From: Rhineura floridana
Taxonomy: Eukaryota; Chordata; Lepidosauria; Squamata; Rhineuridae
DNA length: 64,000 bases
NCBI RefSeq assembly: GCF_030035675.1
Contig: NC_084500.1
Span: 14,135,100 to 14,199,099, forward strand
Direction: 5' to 3'
The notes under the pieces were generated by a model, which was not told where the DNA came from, made no database searches, and was given only the letters and a program-made list of their open reading frames with translations. The translations under genes were made by a program, and so were the position numbers. Positions 43,575 through 54,309 of this stretch are shown piece after piece. How positions within the stretch are numbered: the first letter of the stretch is position 1; each line of letters starts with the position of its first letter.

Positions 43575-43825
43575 GGCCAGTCATGGCTGTTGCCCATTGG
43601 GACTGGTAGGGCGGAAGGCAGGGAGCCCGACAGTAGGTGGCGCCAGAGCCAATGTCAGGCAGAGCCAACTCCTTCTAGTTTGGTCCCCATCCTCCTCCCT
43701 GCTGAGTTCTACAAGGGAAAAACTGGGACTAAGAAGGAGAATACTAATTGCCCACCCCCTGGACTGGTTGTAAATAAGGAGGCAGGCAAGTGAGGGCTGG
43801 CAGACTGGGGTGGTGGGGCAGTGTC
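43575..43825 (+). mobile_element. hAT-type miniature, family E
   Basis: ggctgttgcccattgggact, agggagcccgacagtaggtg, ccctgctgagttctacaag and ctggactggttgtaaataag. Confidence 0.8.
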
Positions 43826-44975
43826 CCATGTGCCCTAACAGATGAGGCTTCACTGCCATGGGCCTAAAAAGGTTAATGACCCCTGCTACATGCGAACTTT
43901 AAATGACAAGTACAAACCCTCTTCCTGATGGTGGGTATATTCTTAATTCAGATTTCTCATCTCTTCCTCCCCCTAACTGCCCCCCAACGGTGCCATCAGG
44001 GCAATATTTTGGAGCAGTTCCCCCACCCTCTCAGCAGAAGAGCCTCCAAATTGCAACAGGATGGTGAAGTGCCGTAATGCACATTGCCCTGTAAAGATGG
44101 TGGAAATAAGACTGTTGGATCCACAATCTAAAATTACGGAGGTGCATCACGGCTGCCCTCCTCAAGCCTCCGATCCCAGATCAAAGCGATGAAGATCTCT
44201 TGCGCAGGGCAGTTAAGACAGATATCAAGCCAAGCTCTTCTGACCTTTTGTAAAGAAAAGGGGGGAGGGATGGAAAGCCAGCAAAAATCACTCTGCCCTT
44301 TAACCTTGGAAAAAATTAAGCTTAAGTGTTTTTGCTTCTGTACACATGACTTGCTAAAATAAATTGGGTCCTTAATTAGGAACACCCTCCGTTCTCCTGC
44401 GCTCCAGGCTACGCCGGATCACTGGGCACCTCCCCCTATCTAATGAGTAGTTATTGAACATGCTAACGACAATCAGCCCTAATTGAATACCCAGCTGTTC
44501 AGAGGGGAGACAAAGTTCCCCAAAAATGCAAAAAAAAAAAAAAAAAAAGGCCGGGGAAGCTGAAAAATCATTATAATATTCAATTTCAGGAAATGCTCTT
44601 GACCAGCTGCTGCTTCTCCAAGAAATGAGCCCAGGAGATTGTTTACTACCAAAAAAATACAGCAGGCATTTAGGATCAATCACAACAGGAATGTAGGGGC
44701 TATATATATTTATTTCCAAATCCCCCTGATAGAAATCCTGAATGCAAAATGCTCAGGGACCTAAGTCCACAACTAGCCGCAACATAACACAGGGTGGTGT
44801 CAGACGCCCGTGGTGTGGTTTGCGACGGCCGTAACTGTCAACCCATCACTCCAGACAACCATTTTGAAGCAGAAAAGGCTTCTCGTGGAAGGCCAAAGGA
44901 AGTGGTCCGTGGAGAAGGTCCCCATTTGACTCCCTGTCATCTCCAGGCTGCGATCCTTGCCTGAAAGCCTGGAGA
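43826..44975. other. Unique stretch; conserved-looking block at 44280-44520
   Basis: 44280-44520 is non-repetitive and rich in homeodomain-like words: gtccttaattaggaacacc, ctaatgagtagttattgaac and gccctaattgaatacccag. A 20-bp poly-A lies at 44530-44548 with no upstream processed-gene sequence. Confidence 0.45.
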
Positions 44976-44988
44976 GTCGAGTGTAGAC

Positions 44989-45124
44989 CACTGTTCTTCA
45001 ACCTTGGGTCCCCAGACGTTGTTGGACTACAACTCCCAACATCCTTGGCCACTGGCGAAGCTGGCTGGGGTTGATGGGAGTTGTAGTCCAACAACATTGG
45101 GGAACCCAAAGTTGAAGAACGGTG
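44989..45124. mobile_element. hAT miniature CACTGTTCTTCAACC...GTTGAAGAACGGTG with 8-bp TSD
   Basis: Duplication gtgtagac (44981-44988) and gggtagac (45125-45132), 7 of 8. The inner arms ggactacaactcccaac / gggagttgtagtcc are of family-F type, so the outer ends define a subfamily. Confidence 0.9.
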
Positions 45125-45247
45125 GGGTAGACAATACTGATGGTCTGACTTGGAATAAGTCAGCTTCCTCTGCCCATGTTTATGTCAACACATAATGCAG
45201 TAATCTCAGTTGCCCTCGCCTGCCTGCCTTCTCATTTACAATGTGCC

Positions 45248-45548
45248 TAGGGGTGGGGGAGAAATTCGGTGCAGTTCACATTTCAAATTAAAGCTATCAA
45301 ATTTGCACTTTCCAAAACAATATGAGAACGAAACACCGCACATCCTTTGAAATTTGCACTTATCCAAATTTTGCAACGCAGTTCTCTAACCAAGCAGCAT
45401 TTTAAAAAATGGATAACTTAGGGGGGATGCATGCACAAAATGAACATATCAGTGAAAAGAACATACAAAAATGCACAAAATGAAGATCAATGGCTTGCAA
45501 AAATGTGTACATTAGTCAAAACTGCACACAAAAATTGTGTATTAGAAG
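45248..45548 (+). mobile_element. hAT-type miniature, TAGGGATGG family A, 3'-truncated
   Basis: TAGGGGTGGG start, then the family-A interior as far as ttgtgtattagaagaa, where it stops. Confidence 0.78.
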
Positions 45549-45599
45549 AAGCCAAGTTGGTCATGTTCATTATTTTTCAATGGTTTTATGCTGAGTTGG

Positions 45600-45960
45600 G
45601 ATAGCATTAGATACTAGCCATTATTGTTGTTGTTGTCATCAATATCAATATTATTGATATTGATAATAATCAATAGATAATAATTGATATTGATAATTAT
45701 TATTAATAATTCATTTATGAATTGCTTCTTATAAAGCATCTTGAAGCAATTTCATTATGCAATCAATTCCTTATATAAGACAATTGCCTATATAAAAACA
45801 GTTAAAACAATTGCCTACTGTATACAAAAAATAAAAAACGATGACACATAAAAACAATGGCATATGTAAAACAATTCTGTCAGATTTTTTTAAAAAATCT
45901 CCACTTTAAAGGCGTGTTGAAAAAGGGAATATAGGGAAATGGCACAGACCAGGAATGGAC
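45600..45960 (-). mobile_element. Reversed L2-type LINE 3' fragment with a palindromic AT tract
   Basis: 45640-45715 is an almost perfect palindrome of atcaatattattgatattga-type words, probably an expanded tail. 45715-45960 is the complement of an L2-type 3' UTR. Confidence 0.55.
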
Positions 45961-46088
45961 TGAGTTGCCCCCCACCAACAGAAAGCCAGGAATCAAAACA
46001 CAGACAATTTTAATTGGGGGTTAATATTGGTTCAGTCAACAAGCTGTGGGTGGCAAGCCAGCCTGCGGGCCATGTTCTCAGTGCAATT

Positions 46089-46110
46089 CACACACACACA
46101 CACACACACA
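46089..46110. repeat. (CA)n microsatellite
   Basis: Uninterrupted CA repeats followed by a short A run. Confidence 0.95.
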
Positions 46111-46199
46111 AAAACTCAAAATGAAAATTACCAACAGAGTTATCAATAGTAACTCCAGCAGCCTATTGATTTGCCAGTCCTGTCGGGGCAGTGAAGCTT

Positions 46200-46790
46200 A
46201 GAGTGAGAAGTTGCCTCCTTCTGGTGACTGGGCTGACTATCGACAGATTGAATTGGCTATCAGGGTCCTATTATGGGAGCGGCCTGCTGCTGGATGGGGA
46301 ATTGAGTTCGGTGGCTTGGGGGGGAGGAAAGAGGGTGGGTGTTGCTGGGGGGGGTCGGTGTGCTGTTTCAAAGATTATTTACACGGCTTGGGACCATAAT
46401 ACGTGATGGAACGCCTCTCCTGATACGAGCCCACCCGTACACTATGCTCAACATCAAAGGCCCTCCTCCGGGTGCCTACTCCGAGGGGAGCTCGGAGGCT
46501 GGCAACAAGGGAGAGGGCCTTCTCAGTGGTGGCCCCCAAATTATGGAATGATCTACCTGACGAGGTGCGCCTGGCACCAACACTGTTATCTTTTCGGCTC
46601 CAGATCAAGACTTCCCTCATCTCCCAGGCATTTTAGCATGTGTTTTTAAATTGTTTTAAAATTTTAAATTGTGTTTTAAATTGTTTTTAAATTTGTATAT
46701 TTGTTTTAATGTTTTTAGTTACTGTAAACCACCAAGAGAGCTTTAGCTATGGGGCGGTATATAAATACAATAAATAAATAAATTTCCAAA
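46200..46790 (+). mobile_element. L2-type LINE 3' end with ORF2 C-terminal fragment
   Basis: 46385-46635 aligns with residues ~957-1037 of the 56.9-kb element: ctacgggtgc-type words, gccttctcagtggtggcccc (AFSVVAP) and ctacctgacgaggtgcgcct (LPEEVRLA). The 3' UTR hairpin (accaccaagagagctttag / ggggcggtatataaa) and AATA tail follow. The frame is broken. The 3' UTR is closer to that at 4021-4192 than to 60.1 kb, so it is a different subfamily. Confidence 0.85.
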
Positions 46791-46841
46791 CTGCCAAAGC
46801 AAAGGCTTCCACCCCCACCCTTCTTGACCCCAAACCTTACA

Positions 46842-47040
46842 CAGGAAGTTAGGAAGCTGCCTTATACGGAGTCAGACCATTGGTCCATCTAGCTCAGTAC
46901 TGTCAACACTGACTGGCAGCAGCTCTCCAGGATTTCAGACTGGGGTTTCTTCCCAGCCCCTACTCGGAGATGAAAGGGATTGAACCTGGGACCTTTGTGC
47001 AAAGCAGGTGCTCTACCGCTAAGCTGCAGCCTTTCCCACT
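46842..47040 (-). mobile_element. Ala-tRNA-type SINE, full length
   Basis: caggaagttaggaagctgcc, gagtcagaccattggtcca, tgtcaacactgactggcagc, gattgaacctgggaccttt and gctaagctgcagcctttccc. Confidence 0.88.
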
Positions 47041-47287
47041 TCTGTAAGCACAGCAAGACAAGAAAACGTTGCATTTTATATAAGGGTTTTCCAAGCATTT
47101 GAAATATATTTACAGCAATCCTGTAAGGTAGGGCCATCATACAACCCTCCACCCCCAAATGGGGCACTTAGGGAGCTGAAGCCAAAGGCCACAAAATAAG
47201 CTTACTGCATAAGGAAACCAGCTTACAACTCATAGGTTTGCCACTATGCTGCCCTAGCTCTTAGGATTATTTTGATGTGGAGCTGAC

Positions 47288-47392
47288 AGCTCTTTGGAGC
47301 CAGCTATAGCCCTTTGGACAGTCCTTTGGAGCCAGCTACAGCCCTTTGGAGCCAGCTATAGCCCTTTGGAGCCAGCTACAGCCGTTTAGATG
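47288..47392. repeat. 20-bp minisatellite
   Basis: Five units of cctttggagccagctayagc, one internally deleted (cctttggacagt). Confidence 0.92.
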
Positions 47393-47499
47393 TACAGAGT
47401 AGTGTGTCCCTCCATTCCTGGAGCTGTACCCTCCTGCCACTGGGGCTCTCTTCTCCTGCTTCATTCCTTTCCCTATTCTCAACTGGCAATTCCTTCTAT

Positions 47500-47645
47500 A
47501 CCAGGGATGAGAAATCTGTTACCTTCCCCCTTCAGACATTGATGGGCTCCAACACCCATCATCTCTGATCATTGGCCATGCTGGCTGATGCAGCTGCTGG
47601 GAGTTGGAGTCCAACATCTGGAGGGCAACAAGTTGCAGAAGGTTG
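47500..47645. mobile_element. hAT-type miniature, family F
   Basis: ccagggatgagaaatctgtt, tgggctccaacacccatcat, ttggccatgctggctgatg and tgggagttggagtccaacat. Confidence 0.75.
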
Positions 47646-47679
47646 ACGGAGGCATAATTTCCACTTCCACTCCTGCATC

Positions 47680-47800
47680 TCAGGGATAGGGAACCTGTGA
47701 CCTTCCAGGCATTGATGAACTACATCTCCCATCATCCCTGACCATTGACCATGCTGGCTGTTGGGAGCTGAAGTCCAGGCGTAGTTGGAGGGCTGCAAGT
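47680..47800. mobile_element. hAT-type miniature, family F, second adjacent copy
   Basis: tcagggatagggaacctgtg, gaactacatctcccatcatc, gaccatgctggctgttggg and tagttggagggctgcaag. Confidence 0.75.
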
Positions 47801-47849
47801 AGAGATGAATGTGTCAATCAGTGCCATTTTCTCTCTGGGACCGTGAGAC

Positions 47850-48183
47850 TAAGGAGGGTAAGGCTATCAATGGCTACTAGCCAAGATGTCTATGTTCTAC
47901 CTCCACTGTTGGAGGCAGTATGTTTCTGAATGCTGGTTGCAGGGAATTCATTAATTTATTTATTAGATTTATTAGTCGCCCACCTGTCTGGTTGTCCAGC
48001 CACTCTGGGCGACGTACAGAATAAAAACATACAAATACATTAAAACATTAAAATCTCAAACAGTAGTAATAAAACCGAACCCACCCCAAACATAAGTGAG
48101 AAGAGCTCTCTTGCGCTCATCTCCTGCTTCTGGGCTTCTGATTGGCCACTGTGAAAACAGGATGCAGATGGGCCACTGGCCTG
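47850..48183 (+). mobile_element. CR1-type LINE 3' end split by a reversed L2-type tail
   Basis: CR1 words ggctatcaatggctactagc, ggaggcagtatgtttctg then gagctctcttgcgctcatc, gaaaacaggatgcagatggg. 47947-48100 between them is an L2-type 3' end (tagtcgcccacctgtctgg, cactctgggcgacgtacaga) on the minus strand. Confidence 0.75.
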
Positions 48184-48192
48184 ATCCAGAAC

Positions 48193-48743
48193 TAGGGATG
48201 TAGTCCGCTGCATGGTTCCGATCCGCTTGCATTCTGATAGTCCGTCGCTTGATCCTGATCCACCTTTTCTTTTTGTTCCCGCTTGCTGATCCAATTTGCT
48301 GTGCGCATTTTTGAGTGATTTGATCTGCGGTTTATTTATTTTTGGGGGGTAGCCAAAATTTCATCATTATCAATATAGATACTTACGTAAATGATGACAG
48401 CATTTGACGTGGCTTTTTTGGCGATGGGAAAAACATTGTGTAATTTTTCGGTAGCTTATGTGAATCTTCACAGCGTTCCACATGGATTTTTGGCGGCGGG
48501 AAACCACTCATCATAACTGCAGTTACGAATGCAGCAGCTGTGATTACAAAAACAACTCAATGTAAAATGGGGGGGGAAGTTGAAAAGAATAAATTCTTGC
48601 CGATTTGCAGCTGCAGCCACAAAATCTATACAGCCGTGACCTGCAGGTAGAAATAGGTGCCGGTCCAAAAGGATAGTGAACTATTGAATTCAGCTGGAAT
48701 CCAGTACCAGGTCCAATTTAGCGGACATTCTCCACCATCCCTA
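48193..48743 (-). mobile_element. hAT-type miniature, TAGGGATG family B, with 8-bp TSD
   Basis: TAGGGATGTAG ... CCATCCCTA. Duplication tccagaac (48185-48192) and tccagcac (48744-48751), 7 of 8. Inverted relative of 26220-26731. Confidence 0.9.
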
Positions 48744-48751
48744 TCCAGCAC

Positions 48752-49640
48752 CAAGATTCTTATGCTGTTACCCACAAAATCTTATGTCTCATCTCTCTCT
48801 CTCTGTCACACACATGCACAGAGGTACTATAAGGAACTTAAACAATCCCATCACTGTTTATGGGAATGATTTCCTATTTCCAACACACACACACACATCT
48901 TTGGGCTACAAGCCTCATTAAACTACAGCATAACCAAAAGGAAACAAAACCACGCATGCACACAGGGCATTATCTCTTCTGGAGATGTTACAAAGCAGCC
49001 CCAAAGCATTCTGGGTTTCTTCTGATCACATACCACTTTCATCTGAGTCCGATCCCATTCCATCCCATCCCTTGCATTTTGTAACGTAGATTCCTACACA
49101 CAGAGAGAGAGACAACGTTAAGTTCAGTTGCGTCGGAAACGACACCATTTATTTTTATTTTTAAAAGCGCACTCCAGAGGAATTAAACAAAGCAAAATAC
49201 TGCTGGGAAGATAAACTGGAACCTCATTAAAATAATTCTGCCTCGAGAAGTGTAACTCGGAAAGGGTGTTCCTCACACACACACACACCCCAAAATAATG
49301 TATCAGTTAGGAAATGCATCAAAGTCCTCTCTCTTCCTCATTCAGGGCCTTCCATTTAAAAGTAACATTAGAGAGGGAGGCAAGCAGCCATTTAGAACCA
49401 GTGTTTATATAGAAATGGATATTAGCCGGGGATGCTAATGGAGAGACAACGCTCCACAATGCCGACACTCAAATAAGCACCTCTTATTCAAGAGAGTCAC
49501 TAATGAGCCTAGGTGAAGCTGTGAACATATTGACAGAAACAAGCGTCTAATTTATTCTGGTGGGTAATGCAAACTCTAGCGCATCCCATTTGACTCCCAG
49601 TTAAATTTTCACCATCATCACACTGTAAAAGTTGCCCATA
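48752..49640. other. Unique stretch; strong conserved-looking block at 49150-49640
   Basis: 49150-49640 is non-repetitive apart from a (CA)n run (49275-49288). It includes gaattaaacaaagcaaaata (a SOX-type ACAAAG word), cctcattaaaataattctgc, attagccggggatgctaatg (an inverted attagc..gctaat pair) and gcgtctaatttattctgg. No coding frame recognised. Confidence 0.5.
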
Positions 49641-49644
49641 ATAA

Positions 49645-49993
49645 AGAGCTGGGAAATCTTTTTTTCAGCCCCGAGGGCTGCATTCCCTTCGGGAGGGGGG
49701 GACACATGCCAGTGGTGGGTGGGGCCAGAGGCAAAAGTGGGAGGGGCAACGAATAGCCATTTTAGTTTTGTATGGTCGGCTAGTTTCTAAACACACTTGC
49801 ACCCTCCCATCCTCCATCCAGCAAGTAAGAGGAATATTGACAGAGCTCAAAGGCATATTCTAGCCAGGCAAAAACTCTCAAGGAGCGGGCAAAGCAGGGC
49901 TGGTGAGCACCATCGCCTGGGGAGAGGGTGGTGTGGCGTGGGGAGAGTCCATACAGAGACTTGGCCCTTGGGCCTGAGGTTCCTCACCCCTGC
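49645..49993 (+). mobile_element. hAT-like miniature, family D
   Basis: agagctgggaaatcttttt, gggctgcattcccttcggg, tgccagtggtgggtggggc, atcctccatccagcaagtaa and ggcctgaggttcctcacccc. Confidence 0.78.
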
Positions 49994-50049
49994 TGTAATC
50001 CATTGGTCAAGAAGCAGAGACGGGCAGTCTTGTGTGCAAACTGTGCTTT

Positions 50050-50270
50050 ACAGGGTCCGTATGGCGTAACGGTTCAAGCACCCGCCTAGGACCTGGGAGT
50101 CCAGGGCTCAAATCCCCACTCAGCCATGAAGCTCCCCGGGGTGACCTTGGGCCAGTCACTGTCTCTCAGCCTAATCTACCTCACAGGGTTGTTGTGAGGA
50201 GAAAATAGGAAGGGGGGAAATGACGCATGCCACTTTTGAGCTCCTTGGAGGGAAGGCAGGATATATATAG
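50050..50270 (+). mobile_element. Squamate tRNA-derived SINE, nearly complete
   Basis: gtccgtatggcgtaacggtt, caggacctgggagtccaggg-type head with B-box-like ggctcaaatccccac, body cctacctcacagggttgtt, and 3' part gagctccttggagggaaggc. Confidence 0.85.
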
Positions 50271-50324
50271 ACAGCACAACAGTCACTGCAGTCAGATTCA
50301 ACAGTCCGGGTTTGGGCTACACAA

Positions 50325-50690
50325 GGAGGCAACACAACTCAGGGAGGGTTAGCCCTGTGAGGTAGAGTGCAGCTGAGTTAGATAATGGCTGGCCCAAGAT
50401 GGGTCAGCGGGGATCATTTGAACCCTGATCTCTCCAGTCCTACTCTGATACTCTAACCCAGGGATCTCTCCTCCTCTGCAGCAGAGACAACCTTCCAAAT
50501 TAGAGGACTCGGTTCAAACTTCCACTCAGCCCCAAAGCTCACTCGCTATGAGACTTTGCATAGGCCGGCAACTCTCTCTTCCAGCCCCATCCTACCTCGG
50601 AGGGTTGTCATGAAGGTAACATAAGGTGTGGAGAGGAAAGAAGCATGCACACCACCCCAAGCTCCTTGGAGGAATGGGGAGATATAAGGC
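50325..50690. mobile_element. Two decayed SINEs head to head
   Basis: 50325-50462 is reversed (gccctgtgaggtagagtg, gcccaagatgggtcagcg, gatactctaaccca). 50505-50690 is forward (ttcaaacttccactcagccc, ctacctcggagggttgtca, caagctccttggaggaat). Confidence 0.65.
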
Positions 50691-50699
50691 TTGTTCATG

Positions 50700-51900
50700 C
50701 ATTACACTGAACACAGGTGCATGCTATATCTCTATGCAAGTACATGTATTTGGGGGTAACAGTGTACACTGGTTGATTTGGAAAGGGGTAACTCAGGGCC
50801 GTCAGTTTCAGTGGGTCTGCTTCAAGCAGAACTTTGACAGATACAACCCTCATTATGTAGTGAGCAATGAACAATTTGAAATATTAATGTTAATAATAAT
50901 AATCAGCAGTCATCAATAATCATAATCAGCCCCAATATCTGTTTGCTAGGTCAGCCAATCTAACATCTCTATCCAACACCACCAGAAAAACGAATTTAAA
51001 AACAGTGCCAGTTCATTAACACATCACTCCTATGGGCTGGCTGGTTTTTAAAAAAGAGAAAGAGCAACTTTTTCAAGCTCACCGTATGTCGATCTCAACC
51101 CAGTTTTAATCCCCCCCCATTTCCGATTCACACTTGGCACCTCAATTCCTTCGCAATTAGATCCCGTTTAGCGGCGGTGACCCTCAGCTTCAAGCCTGTC
51201 ATCGCTGCAGCTGGTTTGAAGTTTAACAGCACTTTTAAATGATGAAAACAAGCAAAAAAAGCCAAACCAACCCCCAAACCAACCCGACAAATGTTCTGCA
51301 AATTAACAGGAGGGCACAGGGCCGCCCTCCGTAGGGAAAGCGTTCTGATGTCTTCCGCTTCTTACAAGGCCACACTTCTGCTATATTTGCCAAAGTAAAG
51401 CGAGAGGCGCGTTGGAAAAGGGGGGGTGCGCGCGCAGCTGAAATAAGTGCCGACAGGTTTTTTTTTAACATGTTGTAGCATATTTGTAAACATCGTTAAT
51501 CATGGATTAGCAGATGGTAATGTTAATTGCACCTGTGAAAGTAACAAGACCTCAAGGTTGATTACATTTACAAACGCCGATTATCGCTCTGGCGCGGCTG
51601 GAGGATTCTGCAAGGCACCCAAAGGTATCGTTTATTCAGGTAGAACCGCCTAAGGAGGAGGAAGAAGGGGGGGAAAGATATTATAATAATAATGAGCTGC
51701 AGCAGCACCTTTTTTGAAAATAAATAAATAAATACGTTGCAGGCCTTTTACGAAGCTGTCAGAAGGAAGAGGCTGGCAGCTGACCCCGCCCGTCATCACA
51801 TCATACAAGGGCAGTGGATGTAACATACTCATGAAACATGCGAACACGCTATAAAAATGAAAAAAACTGGCGGTACAATGTTCTCGTCATTTTTTTCGCA
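50700..51900. other. Unique stretch; conserved-looking block at 51440-51640
   Basis: 51440-51640 has clustered homeodomain-type words: catcgttaatcatggattag, gtaatgttaattgcacctg and cgccgattatcgctctgg. No repeat or exon recognised. 50940-51440 is also non-repetitive. Confidence 0.5.
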
Positions 51901-52210
51901 GCCATCGCTCTGCCCACTTTTGGCCCCGCCCACGGCTGGCAGGTGCTCCCCCAAAGGGCAGTCCCCATCAGAGCTACCCTTCGGGGGAGCACATGATAGC
52001 AGTGGGCAGGGCCAAAAGTGGGCAATGTATGCAAATTTTACCTTTTGTGCAATAGGCGAGTTTCTCTACACACTCACACACACCCTCTTTATCTTCCGTC
52101 GGCGCAAGTAAGAAGCATGATCAGAGTTCAAGGGCGCATTCCCAGCCAGGCACAAGCACTCAAGGAGGATATGAAGCATGGCTGGTGAGGGGTGTGGCCT
52201 TGGGGAGAGG
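51900..52210 (+). mobile_element. hAT-like miniature, family D, rearranged left end
   Basis: gctctgcccacttttggcc and ggcagggccaaaagtgggca form an inverted pair at 51908-52024. From there cctctttatcttccgtcgg, cagagttcaagggcgcatt and gtgaggggtgtggccttggg are family-D sequence. Confidence 0.7.
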
Positions 52211-52730
52211 CACTCCAGCTCAGTTTTAAAGTTTGGAAGCTACTTCACAAGCCTGGACTGCGGAGAGGGAAGCTAATCAATAATTCTGACCGTGAAAACA
52301 TCACAAGGAGAAACTCAGACGATTCTGCAGCTGCTGCTGAAAGCCTTGATATGAGATACCTTAGATATGTCTGCACCCCAACGACACAAACAACATCAAG
52401 AGAGTCTAGCGCAACTTTAACAGAGACAACATTTTAATGTTTATTTCATTTTGGCCTTCAGAGACGCTTTGATTACGGAACAAGCATTTCAGAGGAACAA
52501 TTACCAAAAAAAAATGAACAAAACCTCTCCACCCCAAAATAAAAATAAAAAAATTAGATCAGCTTTCTGGAAAAGACATCCCTGAAACAAATCCCGGACT
52601 ACAAGGAAAAGAGGATGAGAAAAGCCACTTTAAAATTACTGACAATCGTTCCTCCTCCTTTGGATAGCAAAAGATCGTCTGTGTCCAAAACGCAAGTCAT
52701 CAGAAAGCATGTTGTAGATCGTGGCAATAT
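52211..52730. other. Unique-looking stretch
   Basis: No gene or repeat recognised. Confidence 0.35.
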
Positions 52731-52739
52731 GCTCAAAAG

Positions 52740-53040
52740 TAAAGGTAAAGGTGTCCCCGCACTTGTAGTGCGAGTCATTTCCAACTCTTAGGGTGACATC
52801 TTGCGAAGTTTACTAGGCAGACCATATATATGGGGTGGGATTGCCAGTTCCTTCCCCGGCCTTTCTTTACCCCCCAGCAAATGCCGGGTACTCATTTTAC
52901 CGACCACGGATGGATGGAAGGCTGAGTGGACCTCGACCCCTTTTACCAGAGATTCGACTTCCTCCTTCCGTTGGAATCGAACTCCGGCCGTGAGCAGAGC
53001 TTTTGGCTGCGTTACCACCGCTTACCACTCTGCGCCATGG
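52740..53040 (-). mobile_element. tRNA-derived SINE of a third type, young copy
   Basis: The minus strand starts tccatggcgcagagtggtaa with B-box-like gagttcgattccaacgg. It passes through ctcagccttccatccatccg and ends gagttggaaatgactcgc and gacacctttaccttta. The flanks gctcaaaag (52731-52739) and gctcaaag (53049-53056) are the likely duplication. Little decay is visible: CpG sites are still numerous. Confidence 0.85.
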
Positions 53041-53294
53041 AGGATCTTGCTCAAAGATGACAATTAATATTCTCCTTTATGGTATGGAGCTGCAAGGATG
53101 GTTTTCTTTAAAAAAAAAGAATAGGTGCTCTCTTTTTTTAAAGTTATATTACAAGGACAATTATACTCAGACTTAAGCAAAAAAAAGGGGGTTATAAAAA
53201 TGACGTTTTGACATTTAAAAATACCCAGGAAATTAACCAGGCTAGAGGCAATGATCTAATGAATGGATCGCATGTATAGAACAGGAATATAGGA

Positions 53295-53935
53295 ACACAG
53301 GAAGATGCTTTATACTGTGCAGCTGCGCATATTCTGGCATTGACTGATATTCTCCAGAGTTTCAAGCAAAGCCAAGGATGTAGTCGACTGGGGTCGGGTG
53401 TGTGTGTCTTAGACCTCTTACTTTTTTTGGGAGCCAGCAGGGTCCCCATGTTTCCAGCATCTTATGAGCCAACCAGCAGGAAAGGAGAGTTTGTTGGCCA
53501 CTGAAAAGAGTTCCAATGAATGTCAACTGCAAGGAAGCCTTTATTAGTCCCTACTTCAAAACACCAAGAGAAGTTGCGGAGAGGGAGAATTCTGCAACTT
53601 CAGAAGAAGACATTGAATCCTGATGATAGCGTCCCAGCTACATCATCAAGCAGTTTGGTGGCAGCAGGTGATAAACATGACAGCAAGACAGGACAGTCAA
53701 ACGGTGGCAGTGACAGAGAAGCAGAAGCATTCAAGCCTGGTGAGATTATTCTATAATTTTAGAAGGTTGTAGAATCTTAGAAGGGGGCGTAGCTGTGTGA
53801 CCCTGCACTTCTGAATTTGCCACTACACTGCTGGACAAGGCATAATCCCCAGCCTTACTTGGAAACACAGGAAATTGAACCTGGGGCCTTCAGTGTATAG
53901 CATGTACCGTACCACTTCGTTGCAACCCTTGCCCT
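53295..53935 (-). mobile_element. Ala-tRNA-type SINE split by a hAT-like element
   Basis: 3' half at 53295-53372 (aggaacacaggaagatgctt, attctccagagtttcaagc), 5' half at 53834-53935 (aatccccagccttacttgg, gaaattgaacctggggcctt). The CAGWGGYGTAGT element at 53373-53833 lies between. Confidence 0.75.
53373..53833 (+). mobile_element. hAT-like element, CAGWGGYGTAGT ends
   Basis: Left caaggatgtagtcgactggg, right tgaatttgccactacactgc and tg. Flanks agcaaagc and gacaaggc match at 5 of 8. The interior shares 53525-53770 with 6885-7135. A 78-codon open stretch here (53520-53756) contains SDREAEAFKPGEIIL, is not recognised, and may be a decayed transposase N-terminus. Confidence 0.7.
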
Positions 53936-54004
53936 AAAAATAAAGATTCCAGTCCTCGTGGTTCTAAATAAAGGACTAATTTACAGAGGAGCTTTAGAAG
54001 GTGG

Positions 54005-54055
54005 CCTTATACAGAGGTCAGAGTATTGGTCCATCTAGCTCAGCATTGTCTACGG
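54005..54055 (-). mobile_element. Ala-tRNA-type SINE, 3' fragment
   Basis: ggccttatacagaggtcaga, gtattggtccatctagctca and gcattgtctac. Confidence 0.75.
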
Positions 54056-54309
54056 AGCACATTCCAGAAGCACAAATAATTTCACAGAGGTGAGGAGGAT
54101 CATTCTCCCAGTTCTCTTTACCACAGATCCCAAGAGCTTTTTCTTTGGAGAAAACCAACTGAAAATGGAAAACGGAACGAGCATCCACGGAGAGAGGCAC
54201 AGAAGGACTGGCGTGTGTAAGAACTCCAACAGAAAAGGAGGTGGAAGGCAACCTTTCCCTGTTGCCACTGGGGTTTAATTTTATATTGTAAGCACCTTGG
54301 GGCAGCAAC

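Noticed and set aside
44530-44550. Poly-A run as the tail of a processed pseudogene
   Set aside because: No coding-like sequence precedes it on either strand and no flanking duplication is visible.
50050-50125. tRNA gene
   Set aside because: Head of a squamate SINE, followed by the usual SINE body and 3' end.
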